Assembly: GCA_000434235.1 (NCBI GenBank) | Contig: FR892023.1 | Span: 159,055 to 189,056, forward strand | Direction of reading: 5' to 3' | Length of the DNA stretch: 30,002 nucleotides | Source: Alistipes sp. CAG:268 | GTDB lineage: Bacteria; Bacteroidota; Bacteroidia; Bacteroidales; Rikenellaceae | Shown: positions 22,310-28,898 of the stretch, in pieces | Position numbering within the stretch: the stretch's first letter is position 1 | Layout of the letters: every line of letters starts with the position of its first letter | Program-made: the position numbers and the translations under genes | Notes under the pieces: model-generated | The model's input: only the letters and a program-made list of their open reading frames with translations | The model's database searches: none | Told to the model about the DNA's origin: nothing

Positions 22310-23527
22310 TCAGCGGAGCATGCGGACGGCGCGGGCAACGCCGTCGGCCAGTGCATCGACCTCGGAAAGGGTGTTGTAGAGCCCGAACGAGGCGCGGCAC
22401 ATGCCGGTGACACCGTAGTGGTCCATCACCGGTTCGGCGCAATGTTGTCCCGTGCGGACGGCGATCCCCAGCTTGTCGAGGATCATGCCCAGGTCATAAT
22501 GGTGTACCTCCTCGACGTTGAACGACACGATGGCGCACTTGTCGGGGGTCGTGCCGTAGATCGTCACCCCGTCGATGGCCGCAAGGCGCTCCGCGGCGCG
22601 ATGCAGCAGGGCTGTTTCGTGGGCCTCGATCTCCGCGGGATCGAACCCCTGCAGGAACCGCACGGCCTCGCCCAGCGCAATGGCCCCGATGAAGTTGGCC
22701 GTACCGGCCTCGAACTTGAGCGGAACGGGTGCATAGGTAGTCCGGGCGAAGGTCACCCGATCGACCATGTCGCCGCCCCCGAGGAACGGGGGCATCTCCT
22801 CGAGCAGGCGGCGTTTGCCGTAGAGTACGCCGATGCCCGTCGGGCCGTAGAGTTTGTGGCCCGAGAAGGCATAGAAGTCGCAGTCCAGGGCACGGACATC
22901 GACTCCGCCGTGCACGACGCCTTGGCAGCCGTCCACCACCACGATCGCACCGGCCCGATGGGCCGCCTCGATGATCGGGCGCAGGTCGGGCCTCGTGCCG
23001 AGCGTATTGGAGGCCTGCGTGACGGCCACCACGCGCGTGCGGTCGTCGAGCAGCGAGGACAGCTGCTCCGTACGGAGCGCACCCGCATCATCGAACGGGA
23101 GGACCCGGATTCCGGCTCCCTTGCGCTCGGCCAGCAGCTGCCACGGAACGATGTTCGAGTGGTGCTCCATCTCGCTGACGACGATGTTGTCGCCCGCATG
23201 CACGAAACGTTCGCCCCAGGCGTAGGCCACCGTATTGAGCGACGCCGTGGCTCCGGCCGTGAAGACGACCTCCTCCTTTTCGGCCGCACCGATGAAACCC
23301 GCGATCGTGGCGCGGGCCGACTCGTACTGCTCGGTCGCCTCCTCCGAGAGCAGATGGACCCCGCGGTGGATGTTGGCGTTCAGCTCGCGGTGGAGCATAT
23401 CGACCTTGTCGATTACCGAACGGGGTTTCTGCGCCGTGGCCCCGCTGTCGAGGTAGACCAGCGGCTTCCCATAAACCGTGCGGGAGAGGATCGGAAACTC
23501 CCCGCGTATCTTTTCGACGTCGAACAT
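22310..23527 (-). CDS. sufS: Cysteine desulfurase SufS
   Basis: With the ATG at 23527 the protein has 405 residues, the normal size of group II cysteine desulfurases. It takes sulfur from L-cysteine, forming alanine and a persulfide, for Fe-S cluster assembly on SufBCD. The PLP lysine is Lys225 in AFSGHKLYGPTG, and the persulfide Cys363 lies in RTGQHCAEP; both are within one residue of their E. coli positions (226 and 364). NANIHRGVHLLSEEAT near the start is also diagnostic. It follows sufD by 4 bases. No sufE or sufU is in the window, so the sulfur-transfer partner must be elsewhere. Upstream in-frame starts overlap sufD and have no conserved sequence. Confidence 0.96.
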   Translation of the reverse strand: MFDVEKIRGEFPILSRTVYGKPLVYLDSGATAQKPRSVIDKVDMLHRELNANIHRGVHLLSEEATEQYESARATIAGFIGAAEKEEVVFTAGATASLNTVAYAWGERFVHAGDNIVVSEMEHHSNIVPWQLLAERKGAGIRVLPFDDAGALRTEQLSSLLDDRTRVVAVTQASNTLGTRPDLRPIIEAAHRAGAIVVVDGCQGVVHGGVDVRALDCDFYAFSGHKLYGPTGIGVLYGKRRLLEEMPPFLGGGDMVDRVTFARTTYAPVPLKFEAGTANFIGAIALGEAVRFLQGFDPAEIEAHETALLHRAAERLAAIDGVTIYGTTPDKCAIVSFNVEEVHHYDLGMILDKLGIAVRTGQHCAEPVMDHYGVTGMCRASFGLYNTLSEVDALADGVARAVRMLR

Positions 23528-23531
23528 CGGA

Positions 23532-24356
23532 TCAGAGTTTTTCCATTTTTTCGCTGACCAGCTCCATGACCGCCTCGTGCAGCGGCTCGAAACTGCTGCG
23601 GCGCACGATGTCGCCGACAAAGCCCTCGATCTGCAGCCGCCGGGCCGCGGCTTCGCTCAGTCCGCGCTGGCGCATGTAGTAGATCGCCTCGGCGTCCATC
23701 TGCCCGACCGTGGCGCCGTGCGAGCACTTCACGTCGTCGGCATAGATCTCCAGCTGGGGCTGCGTCGTGATGCGCGCCGTGCGGCTCAGGAGCATATTGC
23801 GGCTCTGCTGGCGGGCATCGGTGCGCTGCGCGTCGGGTGCCACGTAGACCAGTCCGCCGAACTCCCCCACGGCCTCGCCCCCGGCAACCCCCTTGACCGA
23901 GGAGCTGCTGCGGCAATCGGAGACCCGGTGCGCCGTGTGGAGTTTCAGCACGCAGTGCTCGGAGCCCCCGACCAGGAAGGCGGCGCCCACCTCGCTCGAG
24001 GCCCCACGGCCTTCGAGCTCGATGCGGTACGAGGCGTTGGCGCTCGACAGCTGCACGGCCGTCATGCGGCACTCGCTACGGCCGCCCTGGTGTACCTCGA
24101 CCTCGGCAAAAGCCTCGCCCAGGAACAGCTCGGTCAGTTCCAGCCGGGCATCCTCGCCCAGCGAGAGTTCGATATGCGACAGATCGGGAGCGCGGTGCAC
24201 CACGATCAGGTGCCCCTCGGCCCCGGGGGCCACCTCGACCCGCAAGTTCTGCGGATCGACCGCCGCGTAGGGCGTCTGCGACCGCTCCGCGATCCGGAGC
24301 GCATCCGCGCCGACCGGCCGGCAGGTGCGGATGATTTCACCCATGCGGTCCATCAT
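23532..24356 (-). CDS. sufD: Fe-S cluster assembly protein SufD, short form
   Basis: Only 274 residues, compared with about 420-450 in most SufD proteins. The beta-helix core and C-terminal helical region are present, including LEIYADDVKCSHGATVGQMD with Cys211 and His213, matching the functional Cys358/His360 of E. coli SufD, and YYMRQRGLSEAAARR. What is missing is the N-terminal helical domain. The start overlaps the sufC stop by four bases (ATGA; a second ATG follows at 24353), so the short form is not an annotation artefact. SufD pairs with SufB and two SufC to build the cluster scaffold and to acquire iron. The core dimer interface seems intact, so function is likely retained. Confidence 0.93.
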   Translation of the reverse strand: MMDRMGEIIRTCRPVGADALRIAERSQTPYAAVDPQNLRVEVAPGAEGHLIVVHRAPDLSHIELSLGEDARLELTELFLGEAFAEVEVHQGGRSECRMTAVQLSSANASYRIELEGRGASSEVGAAFLVGGSEHCVLKLHTAHRVSDCRSSSSVKGVAGGEAVGEFGGLVYVAPDAQRTDARQQSRNMLLSRTARITTQPQLEIYADDVKCSHGATVGQMDAEAIYYMRQRGLSEAAARRLQIEGFVGDIVRRSSFEPLHEAVMELVSEKMEKL

Positions 24357-25105
24357 GCCCCGTATTCGTTGATGAGCCAGTCGTAGCCCTCCTTCTCGAG
24401 CTTGAGCGCCAGCGTCTTGTCGCCCGTATAGATGATCCGGCCCTTGTAGAGCACGTGCACCACGTCGGGTACGATGTAATCCAGCAGACGCTGGTAGTGC
24501 GTGATGACCACCGTGGCGTTCTGCGGCGTATGGAGTTTCGTGACGCCGGTGGCCACGATCCGGAGCGCATCGATGTCAAGGCCCGAGTCGGTCTCGTCGA
24601 GGATGGCCAGTTTGGGATCGAGCATCGCCATCTGGAAGATCTCGTTCTTCTTCTTCTCACCGCCCGAAAAACCCTCGTTCACGGCACGCGACGTGAGTTT
24701 CGAGGAGAGCTCCACGACGGCGCTCTTCTCGCGCATCAGGTGCAGGAACTCGGCGGCCGAGAGCGGCTCCTCGCCGCGGAAGCGGCGCTGTTCATTGACA
24801 GCCAGCTTCATAAAGTTGGCCATCGTGACCCCGGGAATCTCGACCGGGTACTGGAACCCGAGGAAAAGGCCCATCCGGGCGCGGTCCTCGATCGGCAGCG
24901 ACAGCAGGTCGCGGCCCAGGAACTCGACCGAGCCCTCGGTGACGGTAAATTTCTCGTTGCCGGCCAGGACCGATGCCAGGGTCGATTTGCCCGAACCGTT
25001 CGGGCCCATGATGGCGTGCACCTCGCCGGCCTTCACCTCGAGGTCAATGCCCCGAAGGATCTCCTTGCCATCGACAGTAGCGTGCAGATTGCTTATTTTC
25101 AGCAT
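24353..25105 (-). CDS. sufC: Fe-S cluster assembly ATPase SufC
   Basis: A 250-residue ABC-type ATPase. The Walker A motif GPNGSGKST lies at residues 34-42 (Lys40), the ABC signature reads FSGGEKKKNEIFQ, and Walker B plus D-loop is LAILDETDSGLD, exactly as in SufC. SufC is soluble and dimerises within the SufBC2D complex; ATP binding reshapes the SufB-SufD interface where the cluster forms. The gene lies 56 bases after sufB and overlaps sufD by four bases. The gap to sufB contains no promoter that I recognise, so a single sufBCDS transcript is likely. Confidence 0.97.
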   Translation of the reverse strand: MLKISNLHATVDGKEILRGIDLEVKAGEVHAIMGPNGSGKSTLASVLAGNEKFTVTEGSVEFLGRDLLSLPIEDRARMGLFLGFQYPVEIPGVTMANFMKLAVNEQRRFRGEEPLSAAEFLHLMREKSAVVELSSKLTSRAVNEGFSGGEKKKNEIFQMAMLDPKLAILDETDSGLDIDALRIVATGVTKLHTPQNATVVITHYQRLLDYIVPDVVHVLYKGRIIYTGDKTLALKLEKEGYDWLINEYGA

Positions 25106-25161
25106 AACGTATCGTTTTTTCTATTCTTCACTCATTCTTTCGCACTGCAGCGGAAGCGGCA

Positions 25162-26607
25162 TCAGCCGACGCTCCCCTCCAACTGCAGAGCCAGCAGCTT
25201 CTGGGCCTCGACGGCAAACTCCATGGGCAGCTTCGAGAGCACCTCGCGCGCATAACCGTTTACGATCAGGCCGACGGCGTCCTCGGTCGAAAGCCCCCGC
25301 TGGTTGCAGTAGAAAAGCTGGTCGTCGGAGATTTTCGAGGTGGTGGCCTCATGCTCGACGACCGCCGTCGGGTTGCGGCTGTCGATCACCGGGAAGGTGT
25401 GGGCCCCGCAACGGTCGCCGATCAGCAGCGAGTCGCACTGCGAGTAGTTGCGCGCATGCTCGGCCCCCTTTGCCACGCGGACCAGACCGCGGTAGGAGTT
25501 CTCGCTGCGCCCGGCCGAGATGCCCTTCGAGACAATCCGGCTGCGCGTGTTGCGGCCGATGTGGATCATCTTCGTGCCGGTATCGGCCTGCTGGAAGTTG
25601 TTGGTCATGGCCACTGAGTAGAACTCGCCCACGGAGTTGTCGCCCGCGAGGATGCAGCTCGGGTATTTCCACGTGATGGCCGAACCGGTCTCGACCTGCG
25701 TCCACGACAGGCGGGCGTTCTCGCGGCAGATACCCCTCTTGGTCACGAAGTTATAGATGCCGCCCCGCCCCTCGCGGTCGCCCGGGTACCAGTTCTGCAC
25801 AGTCGAGTACTTGACTTCGGCGTCGCGCTCGACGACGATCTCCACGACGGCGGCGTGCAGCTGGTTCTCGTCGCGCATCGGGGCCGTACATCCCTCGAGG
25901 TAGCTCACATAGGCCCCTTCGTCGGCCACGATAAGCGTGCGCTCGAACTGTCCGGTGCCCGCGGCATTGATGCGGAAATAGGTCGAAAGCTCCATCGGGC
26001 AGCGCACTCCCTTCGGGATGTAGCAGAACGACCCGTCGGAGAAGACCGCGGCATTGAGCGCCGCATAGAAGTTGTCGGTATAGGGAACGACGCTCCCGAG
26101 GTACTTGCGGACCAGATCGGGATGGTCGCGCAGTGCCTCCGAGATCGAGCAGAAGATGATGCCCTTCTCAGCCAACGTCTCGCGGAAAGTGGTCTTCACC
26201 GAGACGGAGTCCATCACGGCATCGACGGCAACGCCTGCCAATGCCATCTGCTCCTCGAGCGGAATGCCCAGTTTGTCGAACGTGCGCTTGAGCTCGGGAT
26301 CGACCTCGTCCATCGAGCCGAGGGGTTTCTTCGCCTTGGGCGCCGCATAATAGATGATGTCCTGAAAATCGATTTCGGGGATGTGCAGGTGGGCCCACGT
26401 GGGCGGCTCGAGCGTCAGCCAGTGGCGGTAGGCCGCCACGCGCCGCTCGGTCATCCACTCCGGCTCGCCCTTCCGGGCCGAAATCTCGCGCACGACCTCC
26501 TCCGAGAGCCCCTTGCCGAGCAGTTCGGTTTCGATGTCGGACGTAAAGCCGTATTTGTATTCCTGATCCCGGATGTCCTCCAGGATATCGCGTTCGTTTT
26601 CTGCCAT
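25162..26607 (-). CDS. sufB: Fe-S cluster assembly scaffold SufB
   Basis: With the ATG at 26607 the protein has 481 residues, the usual SufB length. [41 protein letters not shown], the [17 protein letters not shown] segment and [21 protein letters not shown] near the C-terminus are SufB hallmarks. It forms the scaffold on which the nascent Fe-S cluster is built, together with SufD and SufC, in the cytosol. It is the first gene of the suf run. A -7 box TATCTTTG (minus strand) lies 19 bases upstream of the ATG, so the mRNA leader should be only about 12 bases. A longer frame reaching 26694 has no conserved sequence and includes that promoter, so it is rejected. Confidence 0.97.
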   Translation of the reverse strand: MAENERDILEDIRDQEYKYGFTSDIETELLGKGLSEEVVREISARKGEPEWMTERRVAAYRHWLTLEPPTWAHLHIPEIDFQDIIYYAAPKAKKPLGSMDEVDPELKRTFDKLGIPLEEQMALAGVAVDAVMDSVSVKTTFRETLAEKGIIFCSISEALRDHPDLVRKYLGSVVPYTDNFYAALNAAVFSDGSFCYIPKGVRCPMELSTYFRINAAGTGQFERTLIVADEGAYVSYLEGCTAPMRDENQLHAAVVEIVVERDAEVKYSTVQNWYPGDREGRGGIYNFVTKRGICRENARLSWTQVETGSAITWKYPSCILAGDNSVGEFYSVAMTNNFQQADTGTKMIHIGRNTRSRIVSKGISAGRSENSYRGLVRVAKGAEHARNYSQCDSLLIGDRCGAHTFPVIDSRNPTAVVEHEATTSKISDDQLFYCNQRGLSTEDAVGLIVNGYAREVLSKLPMEFAVEAQKLLALQLEGSVG

Positions 26608-26625
26608 AGTAAGCCAAATATCGTA

Positions 26626-26657
26626 CAAAGATACAAAATCTCCGAACAAAACAGAAA
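26626..26657 (-). promoter_or_regulatory. Probable suf operon promoter
   Basis: The minus strand has TATCTTTG at 26626-26633, an exact -7 match, with TTTC at 26654-26657 after a 20-base spacer, one base off the -33 consensus TTTG. I see no convincing IscR-type operator around it. Confidence 0.65.
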
Positions 26658-26726
26658 TCCCGGACTGCAAATCTGATTCCGCGGCCGCGGCCACGGCATG
26701 AAAAACAGAAATTTTATCCGTAATTC

Positions 26727-26757
26727 TTTGCAGTTCGATAAAAAGATTCTATATTTG
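26727..26757 (+). promoter_or_regulatory. Promoter of the tRNA-Ser gene
   Basis: TTTG at 26727-26730, a 19-base spacer and TATATTTG at 26750-26757, the same exact layout as the promoter at 5184-5214. The predicted start near 26764 leaves about 30 bases of 5' leader before the mature tRNA. Confidence 0.85.
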
Positions 26758-26795
26758 CACACCCTTTCGGAAGAAACAGACCGAAAACGGTGCCC

Positions 26796-26887
26796 GGAGA
26801 GATGGGTGAGTGGCTGAAACCACCGGTTTGCTAAACCGACGTACGGGGCAACCCGTACCACGAGTTCGAATCTCGTTCTCTCCGCCA
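26796..26887 (+). tRNA. tRNA-Ser (anticodon GCT), CCA encoded
   Basis: A full class II tRNA. The acceptor GGAGAGA (26796-26802) pairs with TCTCTCC (26877-26883), followed by G and an encoded CCA (26885-26887). The anticodon GCT is at 26830-26832 in the loop TTGCTAA and reads AGC/AGT serine codons. The long variable arm has GTACGGG (26841-26847) pairing with CCCGTAC (26852-26858), as expected for serine. The T arm contains GTTCGAAT. The anticodon stem has four clear pairs and one C-A at its end. It has its own promoter and terminator. Confidence 0.97.
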
Positions 26888-26908
26888 AGGAACAACGCAA
26901 AAGATTGC

Positions 26909-26943
26909 AACCCCTGTAAATTGCTAATTTACAGGGGTTTTTA
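26909..26943 (+). terminator. Terminator of the tRNA-Ser gene
   Basis: A perfect 14-bp stem (26909-26922 with 26926-26939, core CCCCTGTAAATT) and a 3-base loop GCT, continuing into a T-rich tail. It ends 56 bases before umuD's upstream palindrome begins and insulates umuDC from the tRNA. Confidence 0.9.
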
Positions 26944-26989
26944 TTTCGATCAACATAAATTCACACGACGAAATCAGAAAACCAATTAT

Positions 26990-26999
26990 CGGAATTCCG
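26990..26999. promoter_or_regulatory. Palindrome upstream of umuD, candidate operator
   Basis: CGGAATTCCG is a perfect 10-base palindrome, 41 bases before the umuD start. No TAnnTTTG promoter is visible between the tRNA terminator and umuD, so a dedicated damage-responsive control site is possible. The palindrome is short, so chance cannot be excluded. Confidence 0.3.
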
Positions 27000-27040
27000 C
27001 ATGATGATTCTTCTCCAAAAATCAACTCCCGGCATACGAT

Positions 27041-27484
27041 ATGGACAAGAAGCATAACACCATAACCACCTTCCATGCTCCGGACCTCTCCACGCGGCAG
27101 GAACTTCCGGTTGCCGGAGGAGCCGTCAAGGCCGGATTTCCGTCTCCGGCCGACGACTTTCTCGACTCGCCGCTCGACCTGAACCGCGAACTGGTGCACA
27201 ACCCCGCCTCGACCTTCTTCGTGCGGGTCTCGGGCGACAGCATGGCCGGGGATGGCATCGGCGACGGTGACCTGCTCGTCGTCGATCGTTCAGTCGAACC
27301 CTATGACGGCTGCATCGCCGTTTGCTACGTCGATGGGGAGTTCACGGTCAAGCGCGTGCGTCTCGAAAAGGGGTGCGCATGGCTCATGCCCTCGAATCCG
27401 AAATACCGTCCGATACGTGTCGATGCCGAAAATGATTTCCAGATCTGGGGCATCGTCCGCCACGTCATCAAAACCTTCAAATAG
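27041..27484 (+). CDS. umuD: UmuD-like S24 self-cleaving protease subunit
   Basis: A 147-residue protein with all marks of UmuD. The self-cleavage site is Ala31-Gly32 in VKAGFP, the nucleophile Ser67 in VSGDSM and the general base Lys104 in FTVKRV. Spacing between site and Ser (35) and between Ser and Lys (37) equals that in E. coli UmuD (Gly25, Ser60, Lys97). There is no DNA-binding domain, so it is not LexA. After RecA-stimulated cleavage, UmuD' joins UmuC to form the translesion polymerase Pol V. umuC starts 6 bases after the stop, so the two genes form an operon. The N-terminus is a few residues longer than in E. coli. Confidence 0.95.
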   Translation: MDKKHNTITTFHAPDLSTRQELPVAGGAVKAGFPSPADDFLDSPLDLNRELVHNPASTFFVRVSGDSMAGDGIGDGDLLVVDRSVEPYDGCIAVCYVDGEFTVKRVRLEKGCAWLMPSNPKYRPIRVDAENDFQIWGIVRHVIKTFK

Positions 27485-27490
27485 GCGACC

Positions 27491-28765
27491 ATGTACGGGC
27501 TCTGCGACTGCAACAACTTCTACGCCTCCTGCGAACGGGTTTTCCGGCCCGATCTGGTGGGACGCCCCGTCGTGGTGCTCTCGAACAACGACGGCTGCAT
27601 CATCGCCCGCTCGAACGAGGCCAAGGCCCTCGGCATCGGCATGGGGCAGCCCTTCTACCAGATCCGGCCGCTCATCGACCGCGGGCTGGTCACGGTTTTT
27701 TCTGCCAACTTCGCATTGTACGGCGACCTGTCGCGCCGCGTGATGGCGACGCTCCGCTCGCTGGTGCCCGGCATCGAGGTCTACTCGATCGACGAGGCCT
27801 TCTTCGACCTGCGGGGCATGGCCGAGCCGCTCGACGAGTTGGGACGTTCGATCGGCCGCACGATCCGTCGCAACGTCGGGATTCCGGTCAGCATCGGCAT
27901 CGCCCCGACCAAGACGTTGGCCAAGATCGCCTCGAAGCTGGCCAAGCAGTATCCCCGGCTCAACGGCTGCTGCTACATGCACCGCCCGGAGGATATCACG
28001 AAGGTGCTGCGGAAATTCCCTCTGCTGGATGTCTGGGGCATCGGTCGTCGCTACGGGCGGATGTTCGACCGCATGGGGCTCCGCACGGCACAGCAGTTTG
28101 TCGAGTTGCCGCAGGAGTGGGTACGGGCCCGCATGGGGGTCGTGGGGCTGCGGACGTGGAACGAGTTACAGGGGATGGAGTGCATCAGTTTCGAACATAT
28201 GCCTCCCCGCAAGCAGCAGATCACCCTCTCGCGCTCCTTTCCGCACGAGATCCATACGCTGGAGGAGCTGGACCCGATCGTCGCCGAGTTCGCCTCGATG
28301 TGCGCCGAGAAACTGCGCGGCGAAGGGTCGGTCTGTCGTGAGGTGCATTGCTACCTCTTCACCAACCGCCACCGCGAGGATCAGCCCCAGCGTTACGAAA
28401 CAAGCCTGCAGCTGCTGCCCGAACCGACCGACAGCACGCTGGAGATCGTGCGGCAGGCCCGCATTGCCCTGCGGCAGGTCTTCCAGCCGGGTTATGGCTA
28501 CAAGAAGGCGGGCGTGATCCTCTCGCAGACCGCACCCCGATCGGGGTTGCAGGGCTCGCTCTTTACGCCGGACTCGCACGAGAAGCACGCCCGGCTGATG
28601 GCCGTGCTCGACTCGGTGAACAAGGTCTGCGGCCGGGGGACACTCGTCGTCGCGGCACAGGGCACCGAACCCTTCCGCATGAACCGCGAACACCTCTCGC
28701 CCCGCTATACGACCGACTGGAAGGAACTGCTGGTAGTCAAGGCCGGGCCGAAAGGCAAAAAGTAG
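27491..28765 (+). CDS. umuC: UmuC, catalytic subunit of DNA polymerase V
   Basis: A 424-residue Y-family polymerase, the same length class as E. coli UmuC (422). Catalytic residues are Asp6 in MYGLCDCNNFYASCERVF and Asp101-Glu102 in YSIDEAFFDL, in the same positions as in E. coli. IPVSIGIAPTKTLAKIASKLAKQ, the WGIGRRYGRMFDRMG hairpin motif and a C-terminal little finger plus DUF4113-like tail (GTLVVAAQGTEPFRMNREHLSPRYTT) are all present. It copies damaged DNA with UmuD' and RecA. Six bases separate it from umuD. It is the second Y-family polymerase in this window after dinB. No clear terminator follows; a short GC hairpin with T residues near 28780-28806 is weak. Confidence 0.97.
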   Translation: MYGLCDCNNFYASCERVFRPDLVGRPVVVLSNNDGCIIARSNEAKALGIGMGQPFYQIRPLIDRGLVTVFSANFALYGDLSRRVMATLRSLVPGIEVYSIDEAFFDLRGMAEPLDELGRSIGRTIRRNVGIPVSIGIAPTKTLAKIASKLAKQYPRLNGCCYMHRPEDITKVLRKFPLLDVWGIGRRYGRMFDRMGLRTAQQFVELPQEWVRARMGVVGLRTWNELQGMECISFEHMPPRKQQITLSRSFPHEIHTLEELDPIVAEFASMCAEKLRGEGSVCREVHCYLFTNRHREDQPQRYETSLQLLPEPTDSTLEIVRQARIALRQVFQPGYGYKKAGVILSQTAPRSGLQGSLFTPDSHEKHARLMAVLDSVNKVCGRGTLVVAAQGTEPFRMNREHLSPRYTTDWKELLVVKAGPKGKK

Positions 28766-28812
28766 CAAACGCTCAGCCCTCCCACTCCGGCGACATCGGT
28801 TTTTTTAACACC

Positions 28813-28852
28813 TTTGTCACATCCATTTCATGGTCATTTCAGATTTCGTCAC
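28813..28852 (+). promoter_or_regulatory. Pho-box-like array of direct repeats before the porin
   Basis: Four units ending in TCA occur in series: TTTGTCA (28813-28819), CATTTCA (28824-28830), CATTTCA (28835-28841) and TTCGTCA (28845-28851). The spacing is 11, 11 and 10 bases. PhoB sites consist of 7-base units (CTGTCAT) repeated every 11 bases, usually abutting the -10 region. Here the array ends one base before a -7-like CAACTTTG (28853-28860), which has no good -33 element of its own. This fits an activator-dependent promoter; the regulator is an inference. Confidence 0.5.
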
Positions 28853-28860
28853 CAACTTTG
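28853..28860 (+). promoter_or_regulatory. -7-like element of the porin gene
   Basis: CAACTTTG differs from TAnnTTTG by one fixed base and lies 38 bases before the ATG at 28899. No TTTG occurs at the expected -33 distance; the repeat array takes that place. Confidence 0.5.
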
Positions 28861-28898
28861 CACCACAATTGCATGTGTAAGAAACACCCAGAAAACAG

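Noticed and set aside
22290..22330. Possible terminator after sufS
   Set aside because: Only a 5-bp stem overlapping the stop codon is visible on the minus strand and no T run follows, so transcription into tmk is not excluded.
26796..28765. tRNA-Ser as integration site for an island carrying umuDC
   Set aside because: No repeat of the tRNA 3' end was seen downstream of umuC, and there is no integrase. The tRNA has its own intact terminator and umuDC has base composition like its neighbours.
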